Shown here in pieces: positions 17,482-26,745 of a stretch of DNA of 64,000 bases; within the stretch, counting starts at the first letter, position 1, and each line of letters starts with the position of its first letter. The DNA lies in NCBI RefSeq assembly GCF_000183545.2, contig NZ_JH976535.1, positions 634,840 to 698,839 on the forward strand, written 5' to 3'. The position numbers and the translations under genes were made by a program. Source of the stretch: Thermaerobacter subterraneus DSM 13965. GTDB taxonomy: Bacteria > Bacillota > Sulfobacillia > Thermaerobacterales > Thermaerobacteraceae. The notes under the pieces were generated by a model that was not told where the DNA came from, did not search any database, and saw only the letters and a program-made list of their open reading frames with translations.

Positions 17482-18431
17482 GCCGGGCGGCCGAGGTCCT
17501 CGCGGCCGCCCGGCCGGCGGCGCCGTGGCGGCTGGGGGCAGGGTTCCTCCTGCCCTTCGCCCTGGTGGTGGCCGTGTTCTTCCTGGTCCCGGCGGTGCTG
17601 ACGGTGATCCTCAGCCTGACCGACCTCAGCGTCGCCACGGGCCTGGAGGGCTTCCGCTGGGTCGGCCTGGCGAACTACCGGCGCATCCTCACCGACCCGG
17701 TGGCGGGCCTGGTGCTGCGCAACACGCTGCTGTATGTGGGCGCCACCCTGACGCTGTTCAACGTGGGGCTTGCCCTGGTGCTGGCGCTGGCCACGGCCTT
17801 CCTGCCCCGGCGCTGGGGCGGGTTCTTCCGGGCGGTGTGGCTGCTGCCCAGGATCACGCCGTCGGTGGTGTACGTCCTCATGTGGAAGTACTTCGCGGCG
17901 GAGCCGCCCTACGGCGTGATCAACCAGGTGCTGGGCGCGCTGGGCCTGCCGGCGGGCGGCAACTGGCTCTACGAGCACCCATGGCCCGTTGTCATCGCCA
18001 TCAACGGCTTCGTCGGGGCGTCCATGGGGATGATCATCTTCAGCGCCGCCATCCAGGCCATCCCGCGGGAACAGCTGGTCGCGGCCCAGGTGGACGGCGC
18101 GGGCACCTGGGCGCTGGTGCGGCGGGTGGTGCTGCCCCAGCTGCGGTGGCCGGCGCTGTTCGTCGCCGCGTACCAGACCCTGTCGCTGCTGGCGTCCTAC
18201 GAGTACATCCTGCTGGCCACCGACGGCGGGCCGGGCTTCTACACCACCGAGGTCTGGGCCCTCTACGCCTTCCACACGGCGCTGTCCAATTACTTCGGCA
18301 ACGCCCAGTACGGCCTGGGTGCCGCCCTGGCCACGGTGCTGGTGGTCATCGGGCTGGTGGCGTCGGTGCTCTACCTGCGCTTCTTCAACTTCCGCCAGTT
18401 GACCCAGCCGCCGCGGATCGAGGTGAGCTGA
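17478..18431 (+). CDS. Sugar ABC transporter permease, MalF-like
   Basis: 317 residues with about six membrane helices; the first is FLLPFALVVAVFFLVPAVLTVIL. The cytoplasmic coupling loop with the EAA motif is present (EQLVAAQVDGAGTWALVRRVVLPQL, about residues 196-220), which docks onto the ATPase. The GTG start overlaps the stop of the binding-protein gene in a GTGA, implying translational coupling. It pairs with the second permease at 18601. Confidence 0.92.
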   Translation: MSRAAEVLAAARPAAPWRLGAGFLLPFALVVAVFFLVPAVLTVILSLTDLSVATGLEGFRWVGLANYRRILTDPVAGLVLRNTLLYVGATLTLFNVGLALVLALATAFLPRRWGGFFRAVWLLPRITPSVVYVLMWKYFAAEPPYGVINQVLGALGLPAGGNWLYEHPWPVVIAINGFVGASMGMIIFSAAIQAIPREQLVAAQVDGAGTWALVRRVVLPQLRWPALFVAAYQTLSLLASYEYILLATDGGPGFYTTEVWALYAFHTALSNYFGNAQYGLGAALATVLVVIGLVASVLYLRFFNFRQLTQPPRIEVS

Positions 18432-18600
18432 ACCCGGCGGGTGCGCCTCGGCCAAGAGGCGTGGGGAACGCGCAAGAGGCGTGGGGAGCGCGGCGCAGCC
18501 CCTGGGCAGCCCCTGGGCGTCGTGGCGGTTGGAGCGCGAGGGGCTCAAGGTGTCCAGGTGAACGGATCGCGGCACCGGTCGCGGGAAGGGAGGTGGCGGC

Positions 18601-19437
18601 GTGCTCGGCAGCCTGAGCGAGACCCAGCGCCCGGCGCGCTGGGCGTGGCTTCTGCTGGTGCCGGTGACGGCGCCGGTGCTGCTGCTCTACGCGTGGCTGC
18701 TGGTGGCGTCCTGGAGCGATGGGATGGAAGGGTTCCGGCCGCTGGGGTGGACCTGGGAGAACTGGTCGTTCCTTTGGCAGCCCGACCCCTTCGGCCCGTC
18801 CATGGTGCAGCTGACCATCAACACGCTGCTTTTTGCCCTTCTGGTGGCCCTGGGCGAGGTCCTGCTGGCCAGCACGGCCGCCTACGCCCTGTCGCGCCTG
18901 GCCGTGCCGGGCCGGCGGCTGTGGCTGGCCATGCTGATCGTGCTCCACGCCTTCCCGGGGATCACCCTGCTGGTGGCGCTGTTCCTCTTGCTCCGGCAAC
19001 TGGGCCTGTATGACACCCTGGCGGGCGTGGTGCTGGCCAAGATCGCCCTGGAGCTGCCGTTCCACGTGTGGGTGCTCAAGGGCTTCTACGACCAGGTGTC
19101 CTGGGACCACGAGATGGCGGCCCTGCTGGACGGGGCCAGCCGCCTGGCCGCCTGGTGGCGGGTGGTGCTGCCCATCATCCGCCCCGGCCTGATGGCATCG
19201 GCGGTCTTTGCTTTCCTGTCCGGGTGGAGCGAGTTCCTGCTGCCCTACGTGCTGGCGCCCGGCGCCGGTGTGCAGACGCTGCCGGTGTACCTGGGGGCGC
19301 TGCTCTCCCAGGCCGACGTGGCCCGCTACGGCACCGTGACCGCCGTCGCCGTGTTCTACATGATCCCGGTGATGCTGGTCTACCTGTTCCTCCAGCGCTA
19401 CCTGATGGTGCTGTACACGGGGGGTGTAAAGCGGTGA
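18601..19437 (+). CDS. Sugar ABC transporter permease, MalG-like
   Basis: 278 residues with six predicted membrane helices and a clear EAA loop (HEMAALLDGASRLAAWWRVVLPIIRPG, about 176-202). It is the second half of the membrane channel together with the gene at 17478. The GTG is preceded by GGGAGGTGGCGGC. A 170-base gap from the first permease contains nothing recognisable except a short direct repeat (AAGAGGCGTGGGGA) near 18455-18490. Its end overlaps the ATPase start by four bases. Confidence 0.92.
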   Translation: MLGSLSETQRPARWAWLLLVPVTAPVLLLYAWLLVASWSDGMEGFRPLGWTWENWSFLWQPDPFGPSMVQLTINTLLFALLVALGEVLLASTAAYALSRLAVPGRRLWLAMLIVLHAFPGITLLVALFLLLRQLGLYDTLAGVVLAKIALELPFHVWVLKGFYDQVSWDHEMAALLDGASRLAAWWRVVLPIIRPGLMASAVFAFLSGWSEFLLPYVLAPGAGVQTLPVYLGALLSQADVARYGTVTAVAVFYMIPVMLVYLFLQRYLMVLYTGGVKR

Positions 19438-20645
19438 GGATCCGGCTGGAAGGGGTCACCAAGCGCTTCGGCACCGTAACGGCCGTCGACCGCCTGACCC
19501 TGGAACTGGAACCCGGCCGGCTGGTGGCGCTGCTGGGGCCGTCCGGGTGCGGCAAGTCGACCACCCTGTACATGCTGGCCGGCGTGCTGCGGCCTACGGA
19601 GGGTGACATCTTCTTCGACGGCGTGCGGGTCAACGACGTGCCGCCCCAGCGGCGCAACGTGGGCATGGTCTTCCAGAGCTACGCCCTCTACCCACACATG
19701 ACGGTGTTCGAGAACATCGCCTTCCCCTTGCGGATGCAGCGGCTTCCCGAGCCGGAGATCCGCCGCCGGGTCCACGAGATGGCCGAGCTGGTGCAGGTGG
19801 GCAGCCTCCTGGACCGGCGGCCGGAGCAGCTCTCCGGCGGCCAGCAGCAGCGGGTGGCCCTGGCCCGGGCGCTGGTCAAGCGGCCGGCCCTGCTCCTGCT
19901 GGATGAACCCCTCTCCAACCTGGATGCCCAGCTCCGGCAGGCCATGCGCGCCGAGATCCGGCGGATCCAGCGGGAACTGGGTGTGACGGCGGTGCTGGTC
20001 ACCCATGACCAGACCGAGGCGATGAGCATCGCCGACTGGGTGGTGCTGATGAACGGGGGCCGCTGCGTCGCCCAGGGCACCCCCTACGACCTCTACCAGA
20101 CGCCGCCCAACCGCTTTACCGCCTCCTTCATCGGCCACCCGCCCATGAACTGGGTGCAGGGGCGGGTCAGCGGGTCGCGGCTGCAGGTGGACGGCCTGCC
20201 CGTGTACCTGCCGCTGCCGGCGACGGCACGGGAAGGCGAGGTGGCCATCGGCATCCGCCCGCAGCACGTGCAGCTGGTGGCGCCCGGTCGCGGGCACCTG
20301 GACGGCCGGGTGACCATGATCGAGCTGCTGGGCCACGAGAAGCTGGTGACGGTGGAAGCCGGCCGCGTCCCCGGCGGGGTGGCCCCTTCCGGTCCTGCCG
20401 GCCCCACGGCCGGGACCGGCTTGAGGCTGCAGGCCCTGGTGCCCGCCGACGCCGCCGTGGTCGAGGGGGAGGCGGTGGGCGTCCGGCTGCCGGTGTCGCG
20501 CCTTCACCTGTTCCGGCTCTCCGACGGCAACCGCCTGGCCCTGCCGGGTGCAGCGCGCCGGCCGCTGGCTGGAGCGCTGGCGACCGCAGCGGGCGACGCC
20601 GTGGGGGACGAACCGGCCGGGGAGAGCGCGGGGACGGCCGGGTGA
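19434..20645 (+). CDS. ABC transporter ATPase, MalK/UgpC family
   Basis: 403 residues from the GTG at 19434 (GTGA overlap with the permease stop). Walker A GPSGCGKST at 35-43, signature LSGGQQQR at 133-140, Walker B LLLLDEP at 153-159 and the switch His in VTHDQ are all intact. The C-terminal OB-type regulatory domain of sugar ATPases is present (IGHPPMNWVQG; VAIGIRPQHVQL) and carries a low-complexity insert. The Ala/Gly-rich last 35 residues include a GGACGAACC copy at 20606. Having a dedicated ATPase in the operon makes this importer self-contained. Confidence 0.94.
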   Translation: MRIRLEGVTKRFGTVTAVDRLTLELEPGRLVALLGPSGCGKSTTLYMLAGVLRPTEGDIFFDGVRVNDVPPQRRNVGMVFQSYALYPHMTVFENIAFPLRMQRLPEPEIRRRVHEMAELVQVGSLLDRRPEQLSGGQQQRVALARALVKRPALLLLDEPLSNLDAQLRQAMRAEIRRIQRELGVTAVLVTHDQTEAMSIADWVVLMNGGRCVAQGTPYDLYQTPPNRFTASFIGHPPMNWVQGRVSGSRLQVDGLPVYLPLPATAREGEVAIGIRPQHVQLVAPGRGHLDGRVTMIELLGHEKLVTVEAGRVPGGVAPSGPAGPTAGTGLRLQALVPADAAVVEGEAVGVRLPVSRLHLFRLSDGNRLALPGAARRPLAGALATAAGDAVGDEPAGESAGTAG

Positions 20646-21033
20646 GGCGGAGGGAGGCCCCGGGTTCCTACACCCGTGGCCGGGCCGTCAACGTTCGACG
20701 GTTGCGACGATGAGGTGCCGGCCGGATTCCGTGTCGCCGGTCGCCACGTGGGCGTCCTCGGAGGACCTCTCCTAGAGCCGGTGCGCCAACTTGCCGCACA
20801 CCGACGGGGCGATGCGCCGCTAATCGCTCCAGACGTGCCACCCTCGATTCCTCACGGGTAGAGGGACGGGGGGTTCCAGCGCTTCCATGCGGACGGGCGT
20901 CACCTGCTCCGTCCAGACGCGCCAGCGCGGGGTCTGTTGGGGATCGGAGAACCGATCCCGGCGTTTGATGGGCCCATCCTCGCCTGTCGTGGCTATGCTA
21001 TGCTCTTCTCACAGTGGTTTGGGAGGCGGTACC
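20646..21033. other. Intergenic region with a 7-bp stem hairpin
   Basis: About 390 bases following the sugar ABC operon. GGATCGGAGAACCGATCC at 20941-20958 is a perfect 7-bp stem with a 4-base loop, and a weaker CCGTC/GACGG inverted pair lies at 20685-20701 and may help end the operon. Two overlapping TATGCT hexamers at 20994-21004 could be a -10 for the small gene at 21034, but no -35 is suitably spaced. Confidence 0.4.
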
Positions 21034-21297
21034 ATGCACCGCGAAACGGCAGCGTCCAAAGACGCCGACATGCCCCCTACGACCCCCGACACGTCGTGGT
21101 TGATCCTCCAGCGCTTGGACGATGTCCGCCGGGAACAGGACCGCCTGTACAACTACATTGAGCAACGGGCTGACCGCATCGAACAGCGCATCGACCGCCT
21201 CGAACAGCGCTTGGACCGCCTAACGGGATGGTTCATTGCCGGCCTGATCGCCGTGCTGGGCGCACTGGCAGGTGTCGCCGTGGCCGGGCGGCTTTGA
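21034..21297 (+). CDS. Small membrane-anchored coiled-coil protein
   Basis: 87 residues from the ATG at 21034, preceded by GGGAGGCGGTACC. Residues 25-64 form a charged heptad-like coiled coil with internal repeats (DRIEQRIDRLEQRLDRL), and residues 66-85 form a single C-terminal membrane helix (FIAGLIAVLGALAGVAVA). Such tail-anchored coiled-coil proteins are common beside phage or toxin genes, but none is here. Function unknown. Confidence 0.7.
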   Translation: MHRETAASKDADMPPTTPDTSWLILQRLDDVRREQDRLYNYIEQRADRIEQRIDRLEQRLDRLTGWFIAGLIAVLGALAGVAVAGRL

Positions 21298-21377
21298 AAC
21301 GGCGACCCGGCGGCACAAGATTCGCCTACGGCTGATAAGAGATGACGATGGAATGGTAGGCAGCTACGAGCCCTCGA

Positions 21378-22967
21378 TCACGGCCCCTGCGCGGGTGCCA
21401 GCTCCTCCATGGGGACCCAGCGGACGCCCGGTGCCTCCAGGCGCTCCAGGGCCCGCCGGTAAGCCCGCTCCAGCAGGGGCACATCGGCCTGGGGCACCTG
21501 GTACCGGGCCGGATCGCCGGCCGCCTCCCGGGCCGGCAGGGGGCGCCAGAGCCAGCGCCCGTCCACCCTCCCCTTGTGGATGTAAAGGGGCACGTAACGG
21601 ATTCCCGTGACCCCTGCCCGGCCGGTGAGGGGGTCGCGGGCCAGGTCGAGCCAGAACAGGGCGGAGGTCATGCGGTCTTCCCCGATCTGCCCGGCCAGGA
21701 AGTTGCCCTGGGAGAACAGCACCGCCTTATAAAGGCAGGGACGGCCTCCGGTGGACCCGGTGTACCCGGCAGGCTGCCCGGACCCGGATCCGGGCCTGGT
21801 GCAGGAACGGTCTGGCCCGGCAGCGGCGGCCCCTGCGCCGGGGGCACCGGCTGCAGGGGCGCCGGCCGCAGGGGCGCCGGCCACAGGGGCGCCACCCGCG
21901 GAACCGGGTTGATCCTCCTCCCCGGGCTCACCGGGCCCCCGCCCCGGCCCCTCCCGCCTCGGCTCCGGTGGTCCTGAGGCACCCGGTGGCGGCGCTTCCG
22001 CTGCCGCCTCGTCCCCCGCCCGCTTCATCGGGCGCAGCTCGGCCCGCTGCAGCACGTGGGGATGGTGGCCCAGCACGATGTCGGCGCCTGCCGCCAGGAC
22101 CTGATCGACCATGTCCTCCTGCTGTCTGTTGGGCTCGGTCTCGTACTCGTTGCCGAAATGCAGGGAGACCGACACCAGGTCGGCGCCCGCCCGCCGCGCC
22201 CGAGCGATGTCCGCCGCGATCTGCCGGGGATCGATCAGATTGACCAGATAGGGCGCCGGCAGGGGGATGCCGTTGGTGCCGTAGGTGTAGGCCAGGAAGG
22301 CGATGCGGATGCCGCCCGCCTCGGCGATGGCGATGCGGTCCCGTTCCTCCGGGGTGCGGGCGGTGCCGGCATGGATGAAGCCGAACCGCTCCAGGTTGGC
22401 ATAGGTGCGCTCCACCCCCCGCCGGCCACGGTCCAGGGTGTGGTTGTTGGCATTGGTCAGGACGTCGAAGCCAGCCTGGCGCAGGGCCGCCAGCAGTTCC
22501 GGGGGCGAGTTGAACCGGGGATACCCCGTGTAGCCTCCCAGGTCGGCGCCCGTGACGGGCTGTTCCAGGTTGCCCACCGCCAGGTCCGCGGCCCGCAAGG
22601 CCGGCGCCACAGCCGCCAGGGCCGGCCCGAAATCGTAGGTCCCGTCCCCTTGCCGGGCCGCCGCCAGCAGGGTGTTGTGGATCAGCACGTCCCCCACGCT
22701 GGCCAGGCTGGCCCGCTGCCAGTGGAGGCCGGCCGGCCCGTCTCCGGGGCCGGGTTCGTCCTCCTCGCCGGGAAGAACCCGGCCGGCGCCGGTGCTACCC
22801 CGGGGGCCGGCGGCATGGCCGGCAGGATCCGTGGCGGAAGGATTCCCCCACGGCGCCAGGCCTGCCCATTCGGCCAGGGGACCGCACCCGCTGCCCAACA
22901 CCAGCAGGGCCGCCGCGAAGAGGACGGCCAGACGCCTCATGGGGGTCCGCACCCGCCGTCGTGCCAC
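21378..22967 (-). CDS. CapA-family poly-gamma-glutamate biosynthesis-like protein
   Basis: 529 residues from the GTG at 22967, which has AAGGAGGGTGGAC directly upstream. The N-terminus is a signal sequence ending at LGSGC, possibly lipidated. The PGA_cap metallophosphatase-like domain then shows SVGDVLIHNTLL, DLAVGNLEQPV, LTNANNHTLDRG, GIRIAFLAYTYG, VSVSLHFGNEYE and VLGHHPHVLQ, covering the usual metal-binding Asp/Asn/His set. Between this domain and a conserved end (KAVLFSQGNFLAG) lies an Ala/Gly/Pro insert of about 90 residues with a short tandem repeat (GAPAA units, about 21840-21905). CapA proteins act in polyglutamate capsule export, but many homologues stand alone; no capB/capC is nearby, so the role is uncertain. 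Confidence 0.85.
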   Translation of the reverse strand: MARRRVRTPMRRLAVLFAAALLVLGSGCGPLAEWAGLAPWGNPSATDPAGHAAGPRGSTGAGRVLPGEEDEPGPGDGPAGLHWQRASLASVGDVLIHNTLLAAARQGDGTYDFGPALAAVAPALRAADLAVGNLEQPVTGADLGGYTGYPRFNSPPELLAALRQAGFDVLTNANNHTLDRGRRGVERTYANLERFGFIHAGTARTPEERDRIAIAEAGGIRIAFLAYTYGTNGIPLPAPYLVNLIDPRQIAADIARARRAGADLVSVSLHFGNEYETEPNRQQEDMVDQVLAAGADIVLGHHPHVLQRAELRPMKRAGDEAAAEAPPPGASGPPEPRREGPGRGPGEPGEEDQPGSAGGAPVAGAPAAGAPAAGAPGAGAAAAGPDRSCTRPGSGSGQPAGYTGSTGGRPCLYKAVLFSQGNFLAGQIGEDRMTSALFWLDLARDPLTGRAGVTGIRYVPLYIHKGRVDGRWLWRPLPAREAAGDPARYQVPQADVPLLERAYRRALERLEAPGVRWVPMEELAPAQGP

Positions 22968-23060
22968 GTCCACCCTCCTTGCCGGTCGCCGGGCCGGGGG
23001 GGACAGGCCGCCCCGGAAGGCCGGATCGCCTGCCCCTTCCATGACGGAGCCAGCCGTGCG

Positions 23061-23186
23061 GATCGCGCAGTGGGGATCCGGTAGTGTCGATCCGGCCGTA
23101 CGGATCCGGCAGCGCAGATCCGGTGCTGCGCATCCGGCAGCGCGGATCCGGCGGTGCCGCAGCCGGCACTACGACTCCGGCCGGTG
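23061..23186. repeat. 14-bp tandem repeat, about nine units
   Basis: Nine consecutive 14-base units can be laid out without gaps; the best six (23075-23158) each carry GATCCGG or CATCCGG at the same phase, for example GATCCGGCAGCGCA and GATCCGGTGCTGCG. The flanking units are more degenerate. It sits between the end of the MFS gene and the start of the CapA gene, both on the minus strand. It has no spacers and is not a CRISPR. Confidence 0.85.
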
Positions 23187-23233
23187 CCCGGAGCCCCCCT
23201 GCGTCGGACGCCGGCGCCTTCGGGCCACCTGCC

Positions 23234-24874
23234 TCAAGCGGGGCTGTTCTTCAGCGCGGTGCGGCGCTCTTCCTCCCGGTTCTTCAAGGAAAGGGCCGCC
23301 AGGATGCCCAGGGCGGCCAGGACGCCGAGGACCACGTACGCCTGCTCGTATCCCGCCACGTCGCCGGCGTGGGAGGCCACGATGGCGCCCATGGCGGCGC
23401 TGCCCACGATCTGGCCCATGTTGCTGGCCACGGTGAGCAGGGACTGGGCGGCCGCCCGGTGGCCGGCCCCGGCTTCGTTGAGGACCACATACCGCAGGGG
23501 CGCGCCCGTCAGGCTGGCCAGGCCGAGGCCCACCACGACGCCGTCCGCCACGAAGAGGCCCATGCTGCGGGTGACCGCGGGGATCAGCAAGAGCCCGGCG
23601 GCCAGCACGGCCGTTCCGGCGGTGAGGACCACCCGGGAGCCCGCCTGGTCCAGCAGGCGGCCCACCAGCGGCGCCCCTACGGCACTGGCCAGCACCGCCG
23701 GCCCGAGCAGGTACGCGGCGGTGGACGGTTCGACCCCGAAGGCGGCCACGGCCAGGGAGGGGACGAAGACCAGCCCCGCCTGGAGCAGACCGCTCAGGCC
23801 GGAAAGGGCGTTGGCCACCGCCAGCTGGCGGTTGGCCAGCAGCCCAGGGTCGATCAGCGGCGCGGGCGAAGCGGCCTCGACCCGCTGGAAGGCCACCAGC
23901 AGCACCAGCCCGGCCGCCAGCAGGGGCCAGACCTGGGCCGAGGCCAGGCTGGCCAGCACCGCCTGGCTGTCGATGCGGTTGATGGCCAGGGCCAGGGCCA
24001 CCAGGCCCGACCCCAGCAGGACCATGCCGGGGAAGTCGAAGGCTGTGCGAGCCGCCGGCCGCGGCGCCGGCAGGACCCGCCGGCTCCAGGCCAGCACCAG
24101 GGCGGCCAGGGGCACGTTGATCAGAAACAGCCACTGCCAGCCGAAGGGCAGCAGCACGCCGCCGATCACGGGCCCCAGCAGGAAGGCGAGGCCGAACATG
24201 GCGCCCGTCATGCCCAGGGCACGGCCGCGGCGCTCCGGCGGGAAGGTCTCGCCGATGGTGGCGCTGGCCACCGGGAAGATGCCGCCCGAGGCGAGACCCT
24301 GGATCGCCCGCCCGGCCAGGAGGACGGGGAAGGAGGGCGCGGCGGCCACCACCACCGAACCCAGGCCGAAGAGCGCCACATCCAGCATGTAGACCGGCCG
24401 GCGTCCCCGCAGGTCGGAGAGCCGGGCCATCAGCGGATTCCCCACCAGATTGCACAGCACGTAGATGGTGAAGACCCAGCTGAGCTGCCGCTCGCTGACG
24501 GCGAAGTCCCGGCCGATGGCGCTCAGGGCCGGGCCGACGATGGCGATGTCCAGCGCCCCCAGGAACACGCCGAGCAGCAGGACGCCCAGGACGCGCTGTC
24601 CCTGGGGATCGGCGACGCCTTCGCGGCCGGCGGCACCGGCCCGGCCGGCGGCACCGGCGGGAGTCGAGGGCCGGACGGGCGTGGAGGAGCCGCGGGCAGT
24701 GCCGGGACCCGCCGGCTGGGTGGGTCCGGTCGGAGCCTTCGGCTGGCCGCCGCTACCGGATTGGGCCCCATGACCGGGCTCTGGCAGGCCGCCCCCGGCG
24801 GCGTTCGGCCGGGACGAACCGGCGCCCGAGGCCGCACCGGCGCTTCGCCGGCCGCTTGGCTGGCGGTGGGACAC
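23234..24874 (-). CDS. MFS drug/metabolite exporter, DHA2 (EmrB/QacA)-like
   Basis: 546 residues from the GTG at 24874, with CAGGAG nine bases upstream. The first 90 residues are Gly/Pro/Ala-rich and disordered. The rest has 13-14 predicted membrane helices with DHA2 markers: FLGALDIAIVGPALSAIGRDF in helix 1, the loop A motif NPLMARLSDLRGRRP, and the antiporter motif C region LGMTGAMFGLAFLLGPVIGG. It most likely exports a hydrophobic compound in exchange for protons. The substrate is unknown and no regulator is adjacent. A GGACGAACC copy lies in the N-terminal tail (24812). Confidence 0.9.
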   Translation of the reverse strand: MSHRQPSGRRSAGAASGAGSSRPNAAGGGLPEPGHGAQSGSGGQPKAPTGPTQPAGPGTARGSSTPVRPSTPAGAAGRAGAAGREGVADPQGQRVLGVLLLGVFLGALDIAIVGPALSAIGRDFAVSERQLSWVFTIYVLCNLVGNPLMARLSDLRGRRPVYMLDVALFGLGSVVVAAAPSFPVLLAGRAIQGLASGGIFPVASATIGETFPPERRGRALGMTGAMFGLAFLLGPVIGGVLLPFGWQWLFLINVPLAALVLAWSRRVLPAPRPAARTAFDFPGMVLLGSGLVALALAINRIDSQAVLASLASAQVWPLLAAGLVLLVAFQRVEAASPAPLIDPGLLANRQLAVANALSGLSGLLQAGLVFVPSLAVAAFGVEPSTAAYLLGPAVLASAVGAPLVGRLLDQAGSRVVLTAGTAVLAAGLLLIPAVTRSMGLFVADGVVVGLGLASLTGAPLRYVVLNEAGAGHRAAAQSLLTVASNMGQIVGSAAMGAIVASHAGDVAGYEQAYVVLGVLAALGILAALSLKNREEERRTALKNSPA

Positions 24875-25087
24875 GGCAGGTCAACTCCTGTCGTCGGGCT
24901 GGCTTGCCCGGCCCCCCTTTCGACCGTGGCCGCCGCCGGCTGGGCCGAGGCCGGTCGGGCCGCGGCCGGCGGGACCACGCGGCCGGGCAAGCAGACGGGC
25001 AAGCACTACAAAGGGAGTGTAGCACGACGGGCCGGAGCCGGTGCCGTGCCGTAGAAAAGGGGACGGCGTCATGCACCTGCGGTGCAC

Positions 25088-25810
25088 TCACCGGTCCCAC
25101 CGCTGCACGAAGGCGGCTGCCGCTCCGCCCGGGTCGGCCGCCCGGGCGATGGCCGAGGCGACGGCGACCCCGGCCAGGCCGGCCCCGCGCAGGGCCGGGA
25201 GGTCATCCAGGGTGATGCCGCCGATGGCCACCACGGGCAGGCGGGTGGCGGCCACCACCGCCTTCAACCCCTTCAGGCCGATGACGCGGGCATCGTCCTT
25301 GGTGGAGGTGGAACGGAGCGCCCCGGCGCCCACGTAGTCCGCCCCGGCGGCCTCGGCCGCCCGCGCCTCCTCGGGGCTCCGGACGGAAACGCCCAGCAGG
25401 CCTTCGGGCCAGAGCCGGCGCACCACCTCCGCCGGCAGGTCGTCCTGTCCCACGTGCAGGCCGTCGGCACCCACCGCCAGCCCCAGGTCCAGCCGGTCGT
25501 TGACCACCAGCAGGGCGCCGTAGCGGGCCGTGATCCGGCGGGCGGCCTCGGCCAGTTCGTAGGCCACCCGGTCGGCCGCCGCCTTGGCCCGGAACTGCAC
25601 CGCCCGGACCCCGGCCGCCAGCACCGGCTCCAGCAGAGGGGCCGGGTCGGCGGTGCCCACAAGGCCCAGGTCGTAGATGAAGTAGACCTTGAGCAGGCCG
25701 GTTGCGGGGCGGGCGGGATCCGCACCCCCGGCAGGGATGCCCGCGGGCAACGGGAGGCGGGCGCCGCCCCGGCCGGACCCGTCCTTACCGTTCCTTGAAC
25801 CCTCCGTCAT
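25088..25810 (-). CDS. thiE: Thiamine-phosphate synthase
   Basis: 240 residues from the ATG at 25810, preceded by GGGAGGTGATCCC. After a disordered 40-residue start the TIM barrel is complete: VQFRAK (substrate pyrimidine contact), LVVNDRLDLGLAVGADGLHVGQDDL (Mg-diphosphate binding), LGVSVRSPEEA, ADYVGAGALRSTSTKDDA and VVAIGGI. It joins hydroxymethylpyrimidine diphosphate to hydroxyethylthiazole phosphate. It is the last gene of the cluster, 29 bases after thiM, which supplies the thiazole phosphate. Confidence 0.95.
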   Translation of the reverse strand: MTEGSRNGKDGSGRGGARLPLPAGIPAGGADPARPATGLLKVYFIYDLGLVGTADPAPLLEPVLAAGVRAVQFRAKAAADRVAYELAEAARRITARYGALLVVNDRLDLGLAVGADGLHVGQDDLPAEVVRRLWPEGLLGVSVRSPEEARAAEAAGADYVGAGALRSTSTKDDARVIGLKGLKAVVAATRLPVVAIGGITLDDLPALRGAGLAGVAVASAIARAADPGGAAAAFVQRWDR

Positions 25811-25839
25811 GGGATCACCTCCCGCCGTCTCCGCGCGGT

Positions 25840-26745
25840 TCACCGTTCCCGGGATCCGTGTGGCGGCCCCGGGAGAATGGAAAGCCCTTCGGCATCCCCT
25901 GTGCCCCCCGCCCCCAGCCGGTACAGCTCGTCCAGGAAGGCCGCCTGGAACGAGCCCGGCCCCGAGGTGCGCTCCGCCGCCCGCTGGGCGGCCAGGCCGT
26001 AGACGGCCATGGCCAGGGTGGCATCCTTGAGGGGTGCGACCGAGCCCGCCAGGAACACCGCCACCGCGGTGGTCGCCCCGCACCCGCCGCCGGTCACCGC
26101 CGCCAGCCAGGGGTGGCCGTTGGCCACCCGCCAGGCCTGGAGGCCGTCGGTGACCAGGTCCACCGGTCCGCTGGCCACCACCACGCAGCGGTAGCGCCGG
26201 GCCAGCGCCTGGGCCGCCTCCAGCACCTCCCCTTCCTCCACCGCGCCGCTGTCCACGCCCCGGGTGCGGCCGGTGCCCGCCCCGGCCAGGGCCAGGATCT
26301 CGCCGCCGTTGCCGCGCACGGCGGTAGCGCCGCCGGCCAGCAGGTCCAGGGCCAGCCGGGTGCGCAAGGGGGTGAAACCGGCCCCCACGGGGTCGACCAC
26401 CACGGCGCGCCCGTGGCGGAGGGCCTCCGCCTGCGCCGCCTTGAAGACGGCTTCATCCCCTGCCCGCAGGCTGCCGATGTTCAGGACCAGGGCCTCCGCC
26501 GCCGCAGCAATGGCGGGGAACTCCTCCGGTTCCGGCGCCATCAAGGGGGATGCCCCCAGCGCCAGGGTGATGTTGGCCGTCCAGTTCATCACCACGTAGT
26601 TGGTCAGGTGGTGGACCAGCGGTCGCCGGTGGCGGATCCGGGCCAGGACCCGGGCGGCTTCCGCCGCCCAGCTCGCGGGCGCCGGGCCGGTGGAGGAGTT
26701 GGAGGCTTCCGGAGCCGGCGGCTGGGGAGCGCCCATGTTCGTCAC
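25840..26745 (-). CDS. thiM: Hydroxyethylthiazole kinase
   Basis: 301 residues from the GTG at 26745, preceded by AGGAGGGATCCCC. Ribokinase-like fold with family markers PLVHHLTNYVVMNWTAN, ALGASPLMA, VVDPVGAGFTPLR, AVRGNGGEILAL and the anion-hole AVTGGGCGATTAVA, with the catalytic Cys in GGGCG. It phosphorylates the salvaged thiazole moiety of thiamine. Together with thiD and thiE it forms a salvage route; no thiC, thiG or thiF is seen, so de novo thiamine synthesis is not supported by this window. The short N- and C-terminal tails are low-complexity. Confidence 0.95.
   Translation of the reverse strand: MTNMGAPQPPAPEASNSSTGPAPASWAAEAARVLARIRHRRPLVHHLTNYVVMNWTANITLALGASPLMAPEPEEFPAIAAAAEALVLNIGSLRAGDEAVFKAAQAEALRHGRAVVVDPVGAGFTPLRTRLALDLLAGGATAVRGNGGEILALAGAGTGRTRGVDSGAVEEGEVLEAAQALARRYRCVVVASGPVDLVTDGLQAWRVANGHPWLAAVTGGGCGATTAVAVFLAGSVAPLKDATLAMAVYGLAAQRAAERTSGPGSFQAAFLDELYRLGAGGTGDAEGLSILPGPPHGSRER

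Noticed and set aside
23061-23186. Possible CRISPR array
   Set aside because: The units are 14 bases and directly adjacent with no spacers, and no cas genes are in the window.
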